Part shown: positions 53,924 through 59,940 of the stretch, piece by piece
Numbering within the stretch: the stretch's first letter is position 1
Layout of the letters: each line of letters starts with the position of its first letter
Assembly: GCA_000987045.1 (NCBI GenBank)
Contig: LAKY01000013.1
Span: 1 to 64,000 of the forward strand
DNA: 64,000 bases
DNA from: Clostridiales bacterium PH28_bin88
Lineage (GTDB): Bacteria; Bacillota; PH28-bin88
Reading direction: 5' to 3'
Notes under the pieces: generated by a model
Database searches by the model: none
Told to the model about the DNA's origin: nothing
What the model saw: the letters and a program-made list of their open reading frames with translations, nothing else
Program-made: the position numbers and the translations under genes

Positions 53924-54041
53924 CCCGAACGACCTCCTTTGAAAAAACTAACCGACTCCCACCCATCACCGGCAAAAGGTCGTTTCACACTGCTATCACC
54001 CCCATAAATCAACTTAATTTGCTTAAATACTTACCTTGCTT

Positions 54042-54102
54042 AAAAACACAAGGCCAGCCCCGTTTCTGGATGCTGGCCTTGTGGCTTATAGCCTTGTGGC
54101 AC
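54042..54102 (-). promoter_or_regulatory. Leader element copy 6, upstream of Com-like paralogue 1
   Basis: Leftward core TGCC-ACAA-GGCT-ATA-AGCC (54083-54102) is followed by a hairpin in which CACAAGGCCAGC pairs with GCTGGCCTTGTG, ending in TTTTTA (54042-54082). The core bases differ from copies 1-5 but keep pairing (GGCT with AGCC), which supports a structured RNA. Confidence 0.6.
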
Positions 54103-54145
54103 CTGATCTCAAGGTATTATACGTCTTTTGTCTCTAACTTGTGGG

Positions 54146-54360
54146 TTAGAAAAGGTATGTACTAGCGCCGTTTTCCATTTTAAAAGCTGCATTTGAATGA
54201 CATCTTTCGCACCCGTCCTGACACTCCCGATATGGGCACCCTGCCGGGTCTTCCCAGTAGTATTTCCCTGCTTGATATACGCAGAGACTTCAGGTAAAAG
54301 CTGGCTGGGCATCCGTGCAACTCCTGACAACATGGCATGCCATTCGCTCCCTGAAAGCAC
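54146..54360 (-). pseudogene. Broken copy of the cysteine-rich two-CW-like protein
   Basis: Two frames together reproduce the intact protein at 58218-58421. The first reads GANGMPCCQELHGCPASFYL and the second VYQAGKYYWEDPAGCPYRECQDGCERC, joined by a one-base shift near 54289. The intact copy has GAEGSMNCRAILGCPASFYL and GENCWESSGGCSIRNCGQQCGQC. The 5' end is lost: the coding remnant starts immediately after the terminator hairpin of leader copy 5 and has no start codon or binding site. Confidence 0.6.
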
Positions 54361-54413
54361 AGAAGGCTAGCCCCTTGTAGGATGCTAGCCTTCTGACTTG
54401 AAGTCTATCGACT
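54361..54413 (-). promoter_or_regulatory. Leader element copy 5, fused to the broken two-CW-like gene
   Basis: Leftward core AGTC-GATA-GACT-TCA-AGTC (54395-54413), then a hairpin AGAAGGCTAGC...GCTAGCCTTCT (54361-54394). The pseudogene begins at the very next base, so the spacer and start codon present after other copies are deleted here. Confidence 0.6.
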
Positions 54414-54421
54414 AATGATCT

Positions 54422-54589
54422 CTAACCGATATTCAGATATTGGACTTTTTCGTTGGAACGAAACTCCACGTCCACCAGGCCTTTAGTATGGATGTAGATT
54501 AGCCGCTTACAGTGTCTACACTTGATGATAATTGTATCTCCGTCAATCTGGAACAGTAATTTTTTACAGGTGCAGCGGAAATTTTCCAT
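54422..54589 (-). CDS. Com-like zinc-ribbon protein (paralogue 2)
   Basis: Protein of 55 residues from the ATG at 54589 with AAGGGGGG upstream. The sequence RCTCKKLLFQIDGDTIIIKC then RHCKRLIYIHTKG is very close to paralogue 1; the third early cysteine (C13) is Phe here. The ribbon cysteines C6, C8, C24 and C27 are kept. It stands alone behind leader copy 4, with no other gene before the next leader. Confidence 0.7.
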   Translation of the reverse strand: MENFRCTCKKLLFQIDGDTIIIKCRHCKRLIYIHTKGLVDVEFRSNEKVQYLNIG

Positions 54590-54610
54590 GGCCAATCCCC
54601 CCTTTTGATA

Positions 54611-54664
54611 CCAAAAGACCAGCACCCTGAGGACGCTAGTCTTTTGACTTTAAGCCTATAGACT
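54611..54664 (-). promoter_or_regulatory. Leader element copy 4, upstream of Com-like paralogue 2
   Basis: Leftward core AGTC-TATA-GGCT-TAA-AGTC (54646-54664) followed by the hairpin AAAAGACTAGCGTCC/GGGTGCTGGTCTTTT (54611-54645). The GGCT:AGTC pairing includes one G-U, consistent with RNA pairing being maintained. It lies 22 bp before the start codon. Confidence 0.6.
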
Positions 54665-54847
54665 CCTGATCTCTTGACTGATTAGTCTTCTATGGAATTT
54701 TTCTTCTTCGGGCAGCCATGTTTCTATCTGTATCTGCCCTTCAGCCTTAATCACCACATACCGCTTGCAGTGACGGCACTTGATCATCACTGTGTTGCCG
54801 TCAACCTGACAAATGATCTTGTGGCACGCACACCGGACGTCTTCCAC
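54656..54847 (-). CDS. Com-like zinc-ribbon protein (paralogue 3)
   Basis: Protein of 63 residues from GTG at 54847: EDVRCACHKIICQVDGNTVM then IKCRHCKRYVVIKAEG, with a longer acidic/basic C-terminal tail (LPEEEKFHRRLISQEIRSL). Ribbon cysteines are in the same places as in the paralogues. Its stop codon lies inside leader copy 4 of the next gene. The binding site (GGGTGGGGA) is weaker than those of the other paralogues. Confidence 0.65.
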   Translation of the reverse strand: MEDVRCACHKIICQVDGNTVMIKCRHCKRYVVIKAEGQIQIETWLPEEEKFHRRLISQEIRSL

Positions 54848-54950
54848 CTAGTCCCCACCCCACTTTTTCTCTCTCTTTCTCTTACCTCTAAAACTCACTG
54901 CCCGTCCTCCTCGCAACTCCCTCCTTTCTCAGGCATTTTTAGCTATACCG

Positions 54951-55003
54951 TCAAAAACGGCCAGCTAAGTCGCAGCTGGCCGTTTGACTAACGTCTAAAG
55001 ACT
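54951..55003 (-). promoter_or_regulatory. Leader element copy 3, upstream of Com-like paralogue 3
   Basis: Leftward core AGTC-TTTA-GACG-TTA-GTC (54986-55003), then the perfect hairpin AAACGGCCAGCTGCGACTTAGCTGGCCGTTTTTGA (54951-54985), a strong terminator shape with TTTTTG tail, about 100 bp before the coding start. Confidence 0.65.
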
Positions 55004-55551
55004 CAGCCTTGGGACTTGAGGTCTTTTTACTAGAACTTATGTAATTGTGGTATCTTTCACATTATACGTCTGTCTTCTTTTCTTACTACATTATATTCGG
55101 TACATCGCATAAATTTCCTGCTACTTTTACCCATTCAGACCATATTTTTTTAGAAAACATTGTTCTAGCTTTCACTTACTTTTCCTATTCGGCAACTAAT
55201 CAAAAATTCCTGCTGGTTTGGTGTTAGAGTCCGAATAATTTTAACCGGTACTCATGTTCTGCTTTTCACAATAAATATTTCGCCATCCACCTTTTGATTC
55301 CTGCTTGAAATTACCTAAAATTTAATATTGAGATCATAATAATATTTTATGGCAAAGATATAAGCTAAATAGAATACCTTCGTCCAGTCCGCAATAAACC
55401 TGTGACCCATCTAAAGAAAACTTGGCTTTTACTAAAAAAGCTTACCCATTTGTATGGGCTTAGTCACTTATGCCACACAAAGTTATAATCTCTGGCTGTA
55501 CAAAAAATACCCTTCGCCTTTTGAGAAGCGAAGGGTTAAAAAGGGATGGGG
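55004..55551. other. AT-rich spacer between the two cytochrome modules
   Basis: 548 bp with no supported gene. A small hairpin CCCAT-ACAA-ATGGG (read leftward) followed by TTTTTTAG lies at 55434-55460, terminator-like. A stronger terminator is at 55503-55540. The promoter for the Com-like paralogue 3 transcript should be in the left part; no clear hexamers were found. Confidence 0.4.
55503..55540 (-). terminator. Terminator after cytochrome module 2
   Basis: Read leftward, ACCCTTCGC and GCGAAGGGT form a 9-bp stem around a short loop, followed by ATTTTTTG. It lies directly after the 37-residue membrane protein gene and ends the module 2 transcript. Confidence 0.8.
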
Positions 55552-55665
55552 TTAGTTTAAACCCAAGGGAAGAAACGCGGTTAAAAACCAAACCAGGATT
55601 GTGCAGTATACCACCATTTCAAAAATGATTAAACCCTTGTTTTGAGAGAACTTTTCCTTTCCCAT
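55552..55665 (-). CDS. 37-residue membrane protein, detached C-terminal helix of cytochrome b
   Basis: An ATG at 55665 with AAAGGAGG upstream opens a 37-residue frame, MGKEKFSQNKGLIIFEMVV then YCTILVWFLTAFLPLGLN. It aligns with the C-terminal helix of the module 1 cytochrome b (ALIVVEILVYGTIVVAVLVTFL against GLIIFEMVVYCTILVWFLTAFL). In module 2 this helix is thus a separate polypeptide, 27 bp after a cytochrome b that ends before it. It should remain a subunit of the complex. Confidence 0.65.
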   Translation of the reverse strand: MGKEKFSQNKGLIIFEMVVYCTILVWFLTAFLPLGLN

Positions 55666-55692
55666 TTTTCCCTGTTCCTCCTTTGCCACCTC

Positions 55693-56448
55693 TTATACGC
55701 CAAGAGGTTTTTCACCAGTACCGGCCTGTGCTTCCCGGCGATGGCCATCAGACTTCATTATTCGTTCTAATTCTAACGGGTGTTCATGTTGCATCTCTTC
55801 TCTGCTCATTCTTCCATGAAACCAAACCCAACTCATGGGGAAGAAATTCGGGCTGAAATGTACGTTGTAGAAATGCCAGACGAATATCGCCAGGATAGCC
55901 AACATCGCTTCATCGCTATGGGCATAACGGGCGCTGTCGATCACCCACCGCGGGAAAAAAGCGGCTGCCATATCCGGAAACCACATCATCAATCCCGAAC
56001 CACCCATGATGACCATTCCCCAAAATACGGCCCAATAATCGAACTTTTCCTTGTAGGAGTACCGGTCGAACTTGGGAGGCTCCTTGGTTAACCCCAGCAG
56101 GTACTGCATGTTTTGGAAAACGTCCCGTACGTCTTTCAGCGTGGGCAAAGCCGCGAGGGACAATTTTTTGGTAGCCAGCGGGTATAGCACCAAGTAAAAC
56201 AGGTGGTAAACCGAACTTGCCAGCATCACCACAGCCGCAATTAGGTGAACGCTAAACATATTATCAAAGCCGCCGAACATCCCTGTCACCGCTTTAGCCC
56301 ACCCGGAATGGTTGTACTTTATAGGCAGACCGGTAACAGCCAGTGTAATAAAACTGGTGAACATCATGATGTGTTGAATCCGTTGGTGAATATTGAAGCG
56401 TTGGAAAGTAGCTTTCGTATCGCCACTCAGGCGGCGTTGTGAAACCAT
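55693..56448 (-). CDS. Membrane cytochrome b, module 2
   Basis: Protein of 251 residues, paralogue of the module 1 cytochrome b, with shared segments RFNIHQRIQHIMMFTSFITLAVTGLPIKY, SVHLIAAVVMLASSVYHLFYL, DRYSYKEKFDYWAVFWGMVIMG and the late AILAIFVWHFYNVHFSPNFFPMSW. The haem-ligand histidines are conserved. It stops after the cytoplasmic stretch EHPLELERIMKSDGHRREAQ, lacking the terminal helix. It lies 160 bp after the heptahaem cytochrome c on the same transcript. Confidence 0.85.
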   Translation of the reverse strand: MVSQRRLSGDTKATFQRFNIHQRIQHIMMFTSFITLAVTGLPIKYNHSGWAKAVTGMFGGFDNMFSVHLIAAVVMLASSVYHLFYLVLYPLATKKLSLAALPTLKDVRDVFQNMQYLLGLTKEPPKFDRYSYKEKFDYWAVFWGMVIMGGSGLMMWFPDMAAAFFPRWVIDSARYAHSDEAMLAILAIFVWHFYNVHFSPNFFPMSWVWFHGRMSREEMQHEHPLELERIMKSDGHRREAQAGTGEKPLGV

Positions 56449-56608
56449 TTTCTCACCCCTTATCGTTCTGGTTCAACTACACAGAAATCCCCGCGCTGTT
56501 TGTGCCAAGATAATTCCTCAATACAACCAGCGCCTTATTCGACTTTTGAAAAAGAACTTTAACACCTGACCACACCTTATCATGGAAACTACAGGACATA
56601 ATCACGGA

Positions 56609-57478
56609 CTAATGGGAACCGTTGTCGGCCCGGCGCGCCAGTTTATACTTACGGTAAAGTTCCAGTTCTATGTGGATGATCAGTAGCGTCATGGTAATAA
56701 TGGTTAACCACGTAAAGAACTTGAAGGTAAAATACATGGGTGCACCGGAACCCTGGGGTTTCAGTACAAAGTGTTCCGCTCCCACCGCGAAGTTCTCCTT
56801 TGGTTGGTTATGACACTGTGCACAGGTTTGCGGAATGTTCGCCTTCGCCACCATGGACTCCGGGTTATCAGGCCCAAGGATGTCATGAGCTCCATGACAA
56901 CTAACACAGGTAGCCGCTTTTGTACTGCCCAGGCTGACAGCTTTCCCGTGGAAACTTTCTTGGTAGCTTTCCTTGATTTCTCCGTCATGACAGGAGGTAC
57001 AGGTGGCTTCAATGTTTCCTCTAAAAGTATTAGCCTGGGGATCATCACTCTTCTTGATCTCGTGCGCGGTATGGCAAGATGTGCAAGTTACTTGCCCGCT
57101 TTTAGCGTGTTCGCTTAGTTTAAACCGCTCAACAACCGCGGTATGGCAGAGGGAGCAACTCTCAGATGCATGGCGGGTAACTTCCGCTTTGGTGGCTACA
57201 GGATCGTGCGGGATCTTGGCCTGTTGTGCATGGCAGGTGGTGCAGGTATTCATTCCGTGTACTGAACTCTTAAATTTATCGGCATCTACCGCCAGCGACA
57301 CCTTTTCCCCGTTGCGTTCCACCTGCAGGTTAGGGTTTTCGTGACACAGCATGCACTTTTCATTGGCATCGGCAACCGCATTGGTCTGTGCCCAGGCTGT
57401 GGGTATGACCAATAACAGACCTACCAGAGAGATTATTAGGACCAACCACAGCCTGGGGGTATATGTTGACTCTTGCAT
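56609..57478 (-). CDS. Heptahaem c-type cytochrome, module 2
   Basis: Protein of 289 residues with seven CxxCH motifs at about residues 42, 79, 108, 132, 160, 191 and 219. The N-terminus (WLVLIISLVGLLLVIPTAWA) looks like a cleavable signal ending AWA. A C-terminal helix (YFTFKFFTWLTIITMTLLIIHIELELYRK) anchors it. Motif spacing parallels the module 1 protein, so the two are paralogues. It is co-transcribed with two 66-residue membrane proteins and Com-like paralogue 4 upstream. Confidence 0.88.
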   Translation of the reverse strand: MQESTYTPRLWLVLIISLVGLLLVIPTAWAQTNAVADANEKCMLCHENPNLQVERNGEKVSLAVDADKFKSSVHGMNTCTTCHAQQAKIPHDPVATKAEVTRHASESCSLCHTAVVERFKLSEHAKSGQVTCTSCHTAHEIKKSDDPQANTFRGNIEATCTSCHDGEIKESYQESFHGKAVSLGSTKAATCVSCHGAHDILGPDNPESMVAKANIPQTCAQCHNQPKENFAVGAEHFVLKPQGSGAPMYFTFKFFTWLTIITMTLLIIHIELELYRKYKLARRADNGSH

Positions 57479-57493
57479 TTTTCGTCACCTCTT

Positions 57494-57664
57494 CTAGACG
57501 CTTTGCTCCAACCTGTATTCAATCTTCACATTTCCCTCATGACCCGACAGTAAACCGGCAGTCTTGATCACAATCATTCGTTTGCAGTGCCGGCACTTGA
57601 TGATAATCTCATTACCCTTCACCTGGCAGACGATTTTCCCGCATTGACACCGGACATTTTCCAT
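57494..57664 (-). CDS. Com-like zinc-ribbon protein (paralogue 4)
   Basis: Protein of 56 residues: MENVRCQCGKIVCQVKGNEI then IIKCRHCKRMIVIKTAG, ending GNVKIEYRLEQSV. Cysteines C6, C8, C24 and C27 are conserved with the other three paralogues. GAAGGTGAGAAGG precedes the ATG. It is embedded in the module 2 operon, 15 bp before the heptahaem cytochrome gene and 30 bp after a small membrane protein, directly linking this family to cytochrome expression. Confidence 0.7.
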   Translation of the reverse strand: MENVRCQCGKIVCQVKGNEIIIKCRHCKRMIVIKTAGLLSGHEGNVKIEYRLEQSV

Positions 57665-57694
57665 CCTTCTCACCTTCCTTGATTTATGGCCGTC

Positions 57695-57895
57695 CTACAG
57701 GGGCAAGAACGGCGGCCATACCACGAAGACTGAAACTGCAAAGGTTGTTGCAAAGATGCACGTGCCCAACACAGAGAAGGTAACTACCTTCAATAAGCCT
57801 CCACGGACCGCTAACGTATACTGGGTGAGATACCAGCCTAAAGAGGCGCTGAAAACAAGCACCAGGGCTAGACCAACGATAAACAGCAGTTCCAT
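57695..57895 (-). CDS. Small two-helix membrane protein (66 residues), paralogue B
   Basis: Two hydrophobic helices (LLFIVGLALVLVFSASLGWYL and VVTFSVLGTCIFATTFAVSVFVV) joined by a short basic loop, ending in WPPFLPL. It is a tandem paralogue of the gene 27 bp upstream. A GGAGGTG site lies 7 bp before the ATG. Not a recognised family. Its place in the cytochrome operon suggests a membrane subunit of the complex. Confidence 0.7.
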   Translation of the reverse strand: MELLFIVGLALVLVFSASLGWYLTQYTLAVRGGLLKVVTFSVLGTCIFATTFAVSVFVVWPPFLPL

Positions 57896-57922
57896 GCCTT
57901 TTCACCTCCTTAAATTTTTTGC

Positions 57923-58123
57923 CTACAGTGGCAGAAACGGCGGCCATACCACGAAGACCGTGACCACAAAAGTCATCACAAAGATGCCTGTACCTAGTAA
58001 CATAAGTGAGATCCCCTTAACCAATCTCCCCCGGATGCCCATCTTGAACCGGGTTAAATACCACCCGAATGCTAAACTAAAAACCATCATCAGAGCCACT
58101 CCAAAAGTGTAAATGAGTTGCAT
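57923..58123 (-). CDS. Small two-helix membrane protein (66 residues), paralogue A
   Basis: First gene of cytochrome module 2. Two helices (LIYTFGVALMMVFSLAFGWYL and GISLMLLGTGIFVMTFVVTVFVV) flank a basic loop TRFKMGIRGRLVK, and the C-terminus WPPFLPL is identical to paralogue B. AAAGGAGG lies 7 bp before the ATG, just after leader copy 2. Loop charge places both ends outside and the loop inside. Confidence 0.7.
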   Translation of the reverse strand: MQLIYTFGVALMMVFSLAFGWYLTRFKMGIRGRLVKGISLMLLGTGIFVMTFVVTVFVVWPPFLPL

Positions 58124-58146
58124 TTTTATTCCTCCTTTCCTTAGTT

Positions 58147-58211
58147 AAAAACAAATAGCCAGCATCCAATTCAATTTGGATACTGGCCTCTGGACTCAAA
58201 GTCTCCGGACT
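58147..58211 (-). promoter_or_regulatory. Leader element copy 2, upstream of cytochrome module 2
   Basis: Leftward core AGTC-CGGA-GACT-TTG-AGTC (58192-58211, one flanking base on each side), then a hairpin GCCAGTATCCAA/TTGGATGCTGGC with tail TATTTGTTTTT (58147-58188). The middle GACT can pair with either AGTC but not both, a switch-like arrangement. It lies 24 bp before the first gene of the module. Confidence 0.65.
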
Positions 58212-58217
58212 CTTTAG

Positions 58218-58421
58218 CTAGATATTGTGTTTTAAGCATTGACCGCACTGTTGCCCGCAGTTGCGTATTGAGCAACCACCCGAGGACTCCCAGCAATTCT
58301 CCCCCCACTTATTGTAGGGGCAATCCCTCGCTAGGTAAAAGCTGGCCGGACATCCGAGTATAGCCCTGCAATTCATGCTCCCTTCAGCCCCCAACCCAAA
58401 TTGCCCGCTAACCTCTAACAC
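58218..58421 (-). CDS. Cysteine-rich two-CW-like small protein
   Basis: About 67 residues from the GTG at 58421 (AAAGGGGGG upstream). Ten cysteines sit in the C-terminal half: NCRAILGCPASFYLARDCPY, then GENCWESSGGCSIRNC and GQQCGQC. The C-x5-CP...CP...GxxCWE layout resembles the two-CW domain of clostridial small proteins, often near redox or signalling genes. A metal- or cluster-binding role is likely but not shown. Starts at 58460 (GTG) or 58376 (ATG) are alternatives. Leader copy 1 precedes it. Confidence 0.6.
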   Translation of the reverse strand: MLEVSGQFGLGAEGSMNCRAILGCPASFYLARDCPYNKWGENCWESSGGCSIRNCGQQCGQCLKHNI

Positions 58422-58504
58422 CCTTGCTTCCCCCCTTTCGTACTTAATGAGTGCTTTCACAAGGCCAGCGGATTACGAAAAAATGAAAATGCTGGCCTTT
58501 GATG

Positions 58505-58563
58505 AAAACAAATAGCCAGCATTAAATAATCATGCTGGCCTCTGGACTTAAAGTCTCCGGACT
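58505..58563 (-). promoter_or_regulatory. Leader element copy 1, upstream of the two-CW-like gene
   Basis: Leftward core AGTC-CGGA-GACT-TTA-AGTC (58544-58563, one flanking base), then the hairpin GCCAGCAT/ATGCTGGC with tail TATTTGTTTTC (58505-58540). It is nearly identical to copy 2. A second GGCCAGC hairpin (58463-58499) follows immediately, so this leader has two tandem terminator-like stems. Confidence 0.65.
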
Positions 58564-58657
58564 TTTCCGTATTTCTTTCTCGATTAAAAATTACCAATTG
58601 CAGGAAGGCTGATAACCCTGCGAAGAAGAAGGTTATATCTTTCACTTGCTTCTCTTG

Positions 58658-59548
58658 TTATATTTTATTCGTTATCGCATCGAAATTTCCTTCTTGGGAA
58701 AAATATTTTTTTGAAATATTTTCGTAAAACTTAATAAGGTCATGAACAACCTTTTCAGGTACGTTCATTTGCCCCAGTCTTACCGGGGCATAACTACCGT
58801 GAAAGTCGGTTCCCCCGGTAGCCAATAAACCATTATCTATGGCCATGCATTCGTACCGGCGTACCCATTCCTCCCTCTGATCGCCAAGGTAGTAATAATA
58901 GACTTCCAGCCCGATATCACCAAGCCCTAATAATTCCTGCAACAGATTGTCATCCCGGATCAGTGCCGGATGTGCCACAACAGGAACACCCCGCGCTTTA
59001 CGGATCAACTCTACTGCGTCAGTAAAGCTGTGTTGGCTAAATTCTACGTAAGCAAGTCCGTCTTGGGACAAGTACCTGCGCAGGATCTCCACAGCCTGAA
59101 TCCGGGTTTGAATGTACCCGGCTTCCCTAATTGCATGCAGGATATGGTTCTTTCCGATTACCCCGTTCTCCGGCACCACATTTTGAACTTGGTCCCACTT
59201 TACGTTAATACCGTATCGCTTGAGTCTTTCCACAGTTTCCTGAGCCACAGTATTTCGCTGTTCACGGAGTTTTTTTAGGCGTCCTTCGAGCAACGAAGAG
59301 TTCATATCCACAAAATATCCAAGAAGGTGAACCTCCCGGCCTCGATGTGTTGTCAGCAGTTCCACCCCGGGGATAACCTGAACTCCTCGCCTCCTACCAA
59401 CCAAGGAGGCTTCCAAGCACCCTTCAATGCTTTCGTGGTCAGTGATGGAAATTGTTGAAAGTCCCAGTTTGGCGGCGGTTTCAACTACTTCAGTCGGAGT
59501 AGCTGACCCGTCGGAGGCGGTAGTATGGATGTGTAGGTCCACCGGCAT
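58658..59548 (-). CDS. PHP-domain phosphoesterase (RNase AM/YciV-like)
   Basis: Protein of 296 residues beginning with the PHP metal motif DLHIHTTASDGSATPTEVVETAAKLGLSTISITDHE, then VQVIPGVELLTTHRGREVHLLGYFVD, AHPALIRD and TGGTDFHGSYAPVRLGQ. These four motifs supply the three-metal site. Family members hydrolyse 3',5'-nucleoside bisphosphates or trim RNA 5' ends. It is complete and of usual length. Confidence 0.85.
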   Translation of the reverse strand: MPVDLHIHTTASDGSATPTEVVETAAKLGLSTISITDHESIEGCLEASLVGRRRGVQVIPGVELLTTHRGREVHLLGYFVDMNSSLLEGRLKKLREQRNTVAQETVERLKRYGINVKWDQVQNVVPENGVIGKNHILHAIREAGYIQTRIQAVEILRRYLSQDGLAYVEFSQHSFTDAVELIRKARGVPVVAHPALIRDDNLLQELLGLGDIGLEVYYYYLGDQREEWVRRYECMAIDNGLLATGGTDFHGSYAPVRLGQMNVPEKVVHDLIKFYENISKKYFSQEGNFDAITNKI

Positions 59549-59685
59549 GGCCTCACCCCGCTGTCTCTTAAGATAGTGCCGGGTTTAACTTGGTGTATTT
59601 CCATAATATTTTATTCGAGCAACCCTTTAGGATACCTGCTACGTGCCTGAACATCCGGGTGACAAAAAATACTGTCCAGTCACGG

Positions 59686-59714
59686 TTGACTGGCGTTCCC
59701 GATTTGCGTATAAT
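59686..59714 (+). promoter_or_regulatory. Sigma-A promoter of tRNA-Trp
   Basis: TTGACT (59686-59691) and a perfect TATAAT (59709-59714) with 17 bp between them, 19 bp before the tRNA. It is the best promoter match in the window. Confidence 0.85.
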
Positions 59715-59733
59715 AAGGTATGCAAAGTCCTGC

Positions 59734-59809
59734 AGGGGAGTAGCTCAATTGGTAGAGTAGCGGTCTCCAAAACCGTTGGTTGCGGGTTCGAGTCCTGTCT
59801 CCCCTGCCA
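59734..59809 (+). tRNA. trnW: tRNA-Trp (anticodon CCA)
   Basis: Full cloverleaf. Acceptor AGGGGAG pairs with CTCCCCT, D stem GCTC/GAGT, anticodon stem GCGGT/ACCGT with loop CTCCAAA giving anticodon CCA, variable loop TGGTT, and T arm GCGGG-TTCGAGT-CCTGT. Discriminator G is followed by an encoded CCA. It stands alone between a strong promoter and its own terminator. Confidence 0.97.
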
Positions 59810-59824
59810 AAAAATGTGTTTAAA

Positions 59825-59852
59825 GCCGAGGAAAGCCTCGGTTTTTTGTTTT
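59825..59852 (+). terminator. Terminator of tRNA-Trp
   Basis: CCGAGG and CCTCGG (59826-59841) form a hairpin with loop AAAG, followed by TTTTTTGTTTTT; it begins 15 bp after the tRNA. Confidence 0.9.
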
Positions 59853-59877
59853 TAAGAAAGATAACCACAAATAACGA

Positions 59878-59902
59878 AAGAGGGAGTACCAATCTCCCTC
59901 TT
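59878..59902 (-). terminator. Hairpin after the EF-G-like gene
   Basis: Read leftward, AAGAGGGAG and CTCCCTCTT pair around a 7-base loop, 40 bp after the EF-G-like stop. The T tail is modest (TTTCGTTATTT), so termination strength is uncertain. It is also able to act rightward. Confidence 0.5.
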
Positions 59903-59940
59903 CCTCGTATATAACAGAAAACCGATTTGTTTAAGCGACA

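Noticed and set aside
53434-54012. Minus-strand frame of 192 residues across the Com-like paralogue 1 and the small membrane gene
   Set aside because: Low-complexity Ser/Arg-rich product; the same DNA encodes the Com-like protein and the 42-residue membrane protein in other frames, both with good binding sites.
54109-54360. Continuous 83-residue minus-strand frame
   Set aside because: Its product has no features, while the other two frames together match the cysteine-rich two-CW-like protein; I annotate the region as a pseudogene of that protein.
55045-55227. Plus-strand 60-residue frame rich in Phe, Tyr and Ser
   Set aside because: AT-rich intergenic sequence readily gives such frames; no start context and opposite to the local transcription.
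53455-58563. Interpreting the repeated leaders as c-di-GMP (GEMM) riboswitches, which precede cytochrome genes in Geobacter
   Set aside because: The conserved GEMM segments (GCAAAGCC-type tetraloop receptor and long helices) are absent; the repeats are only about 55-65 nt including the terminator-like stem.
53455-58563. Reading the spaced repeats as a CRISPR array
   Set aside because: Copies are irregularly spaced, separated by genes, imperfect, and contain terminator-like hairpins; no cas genes are present.
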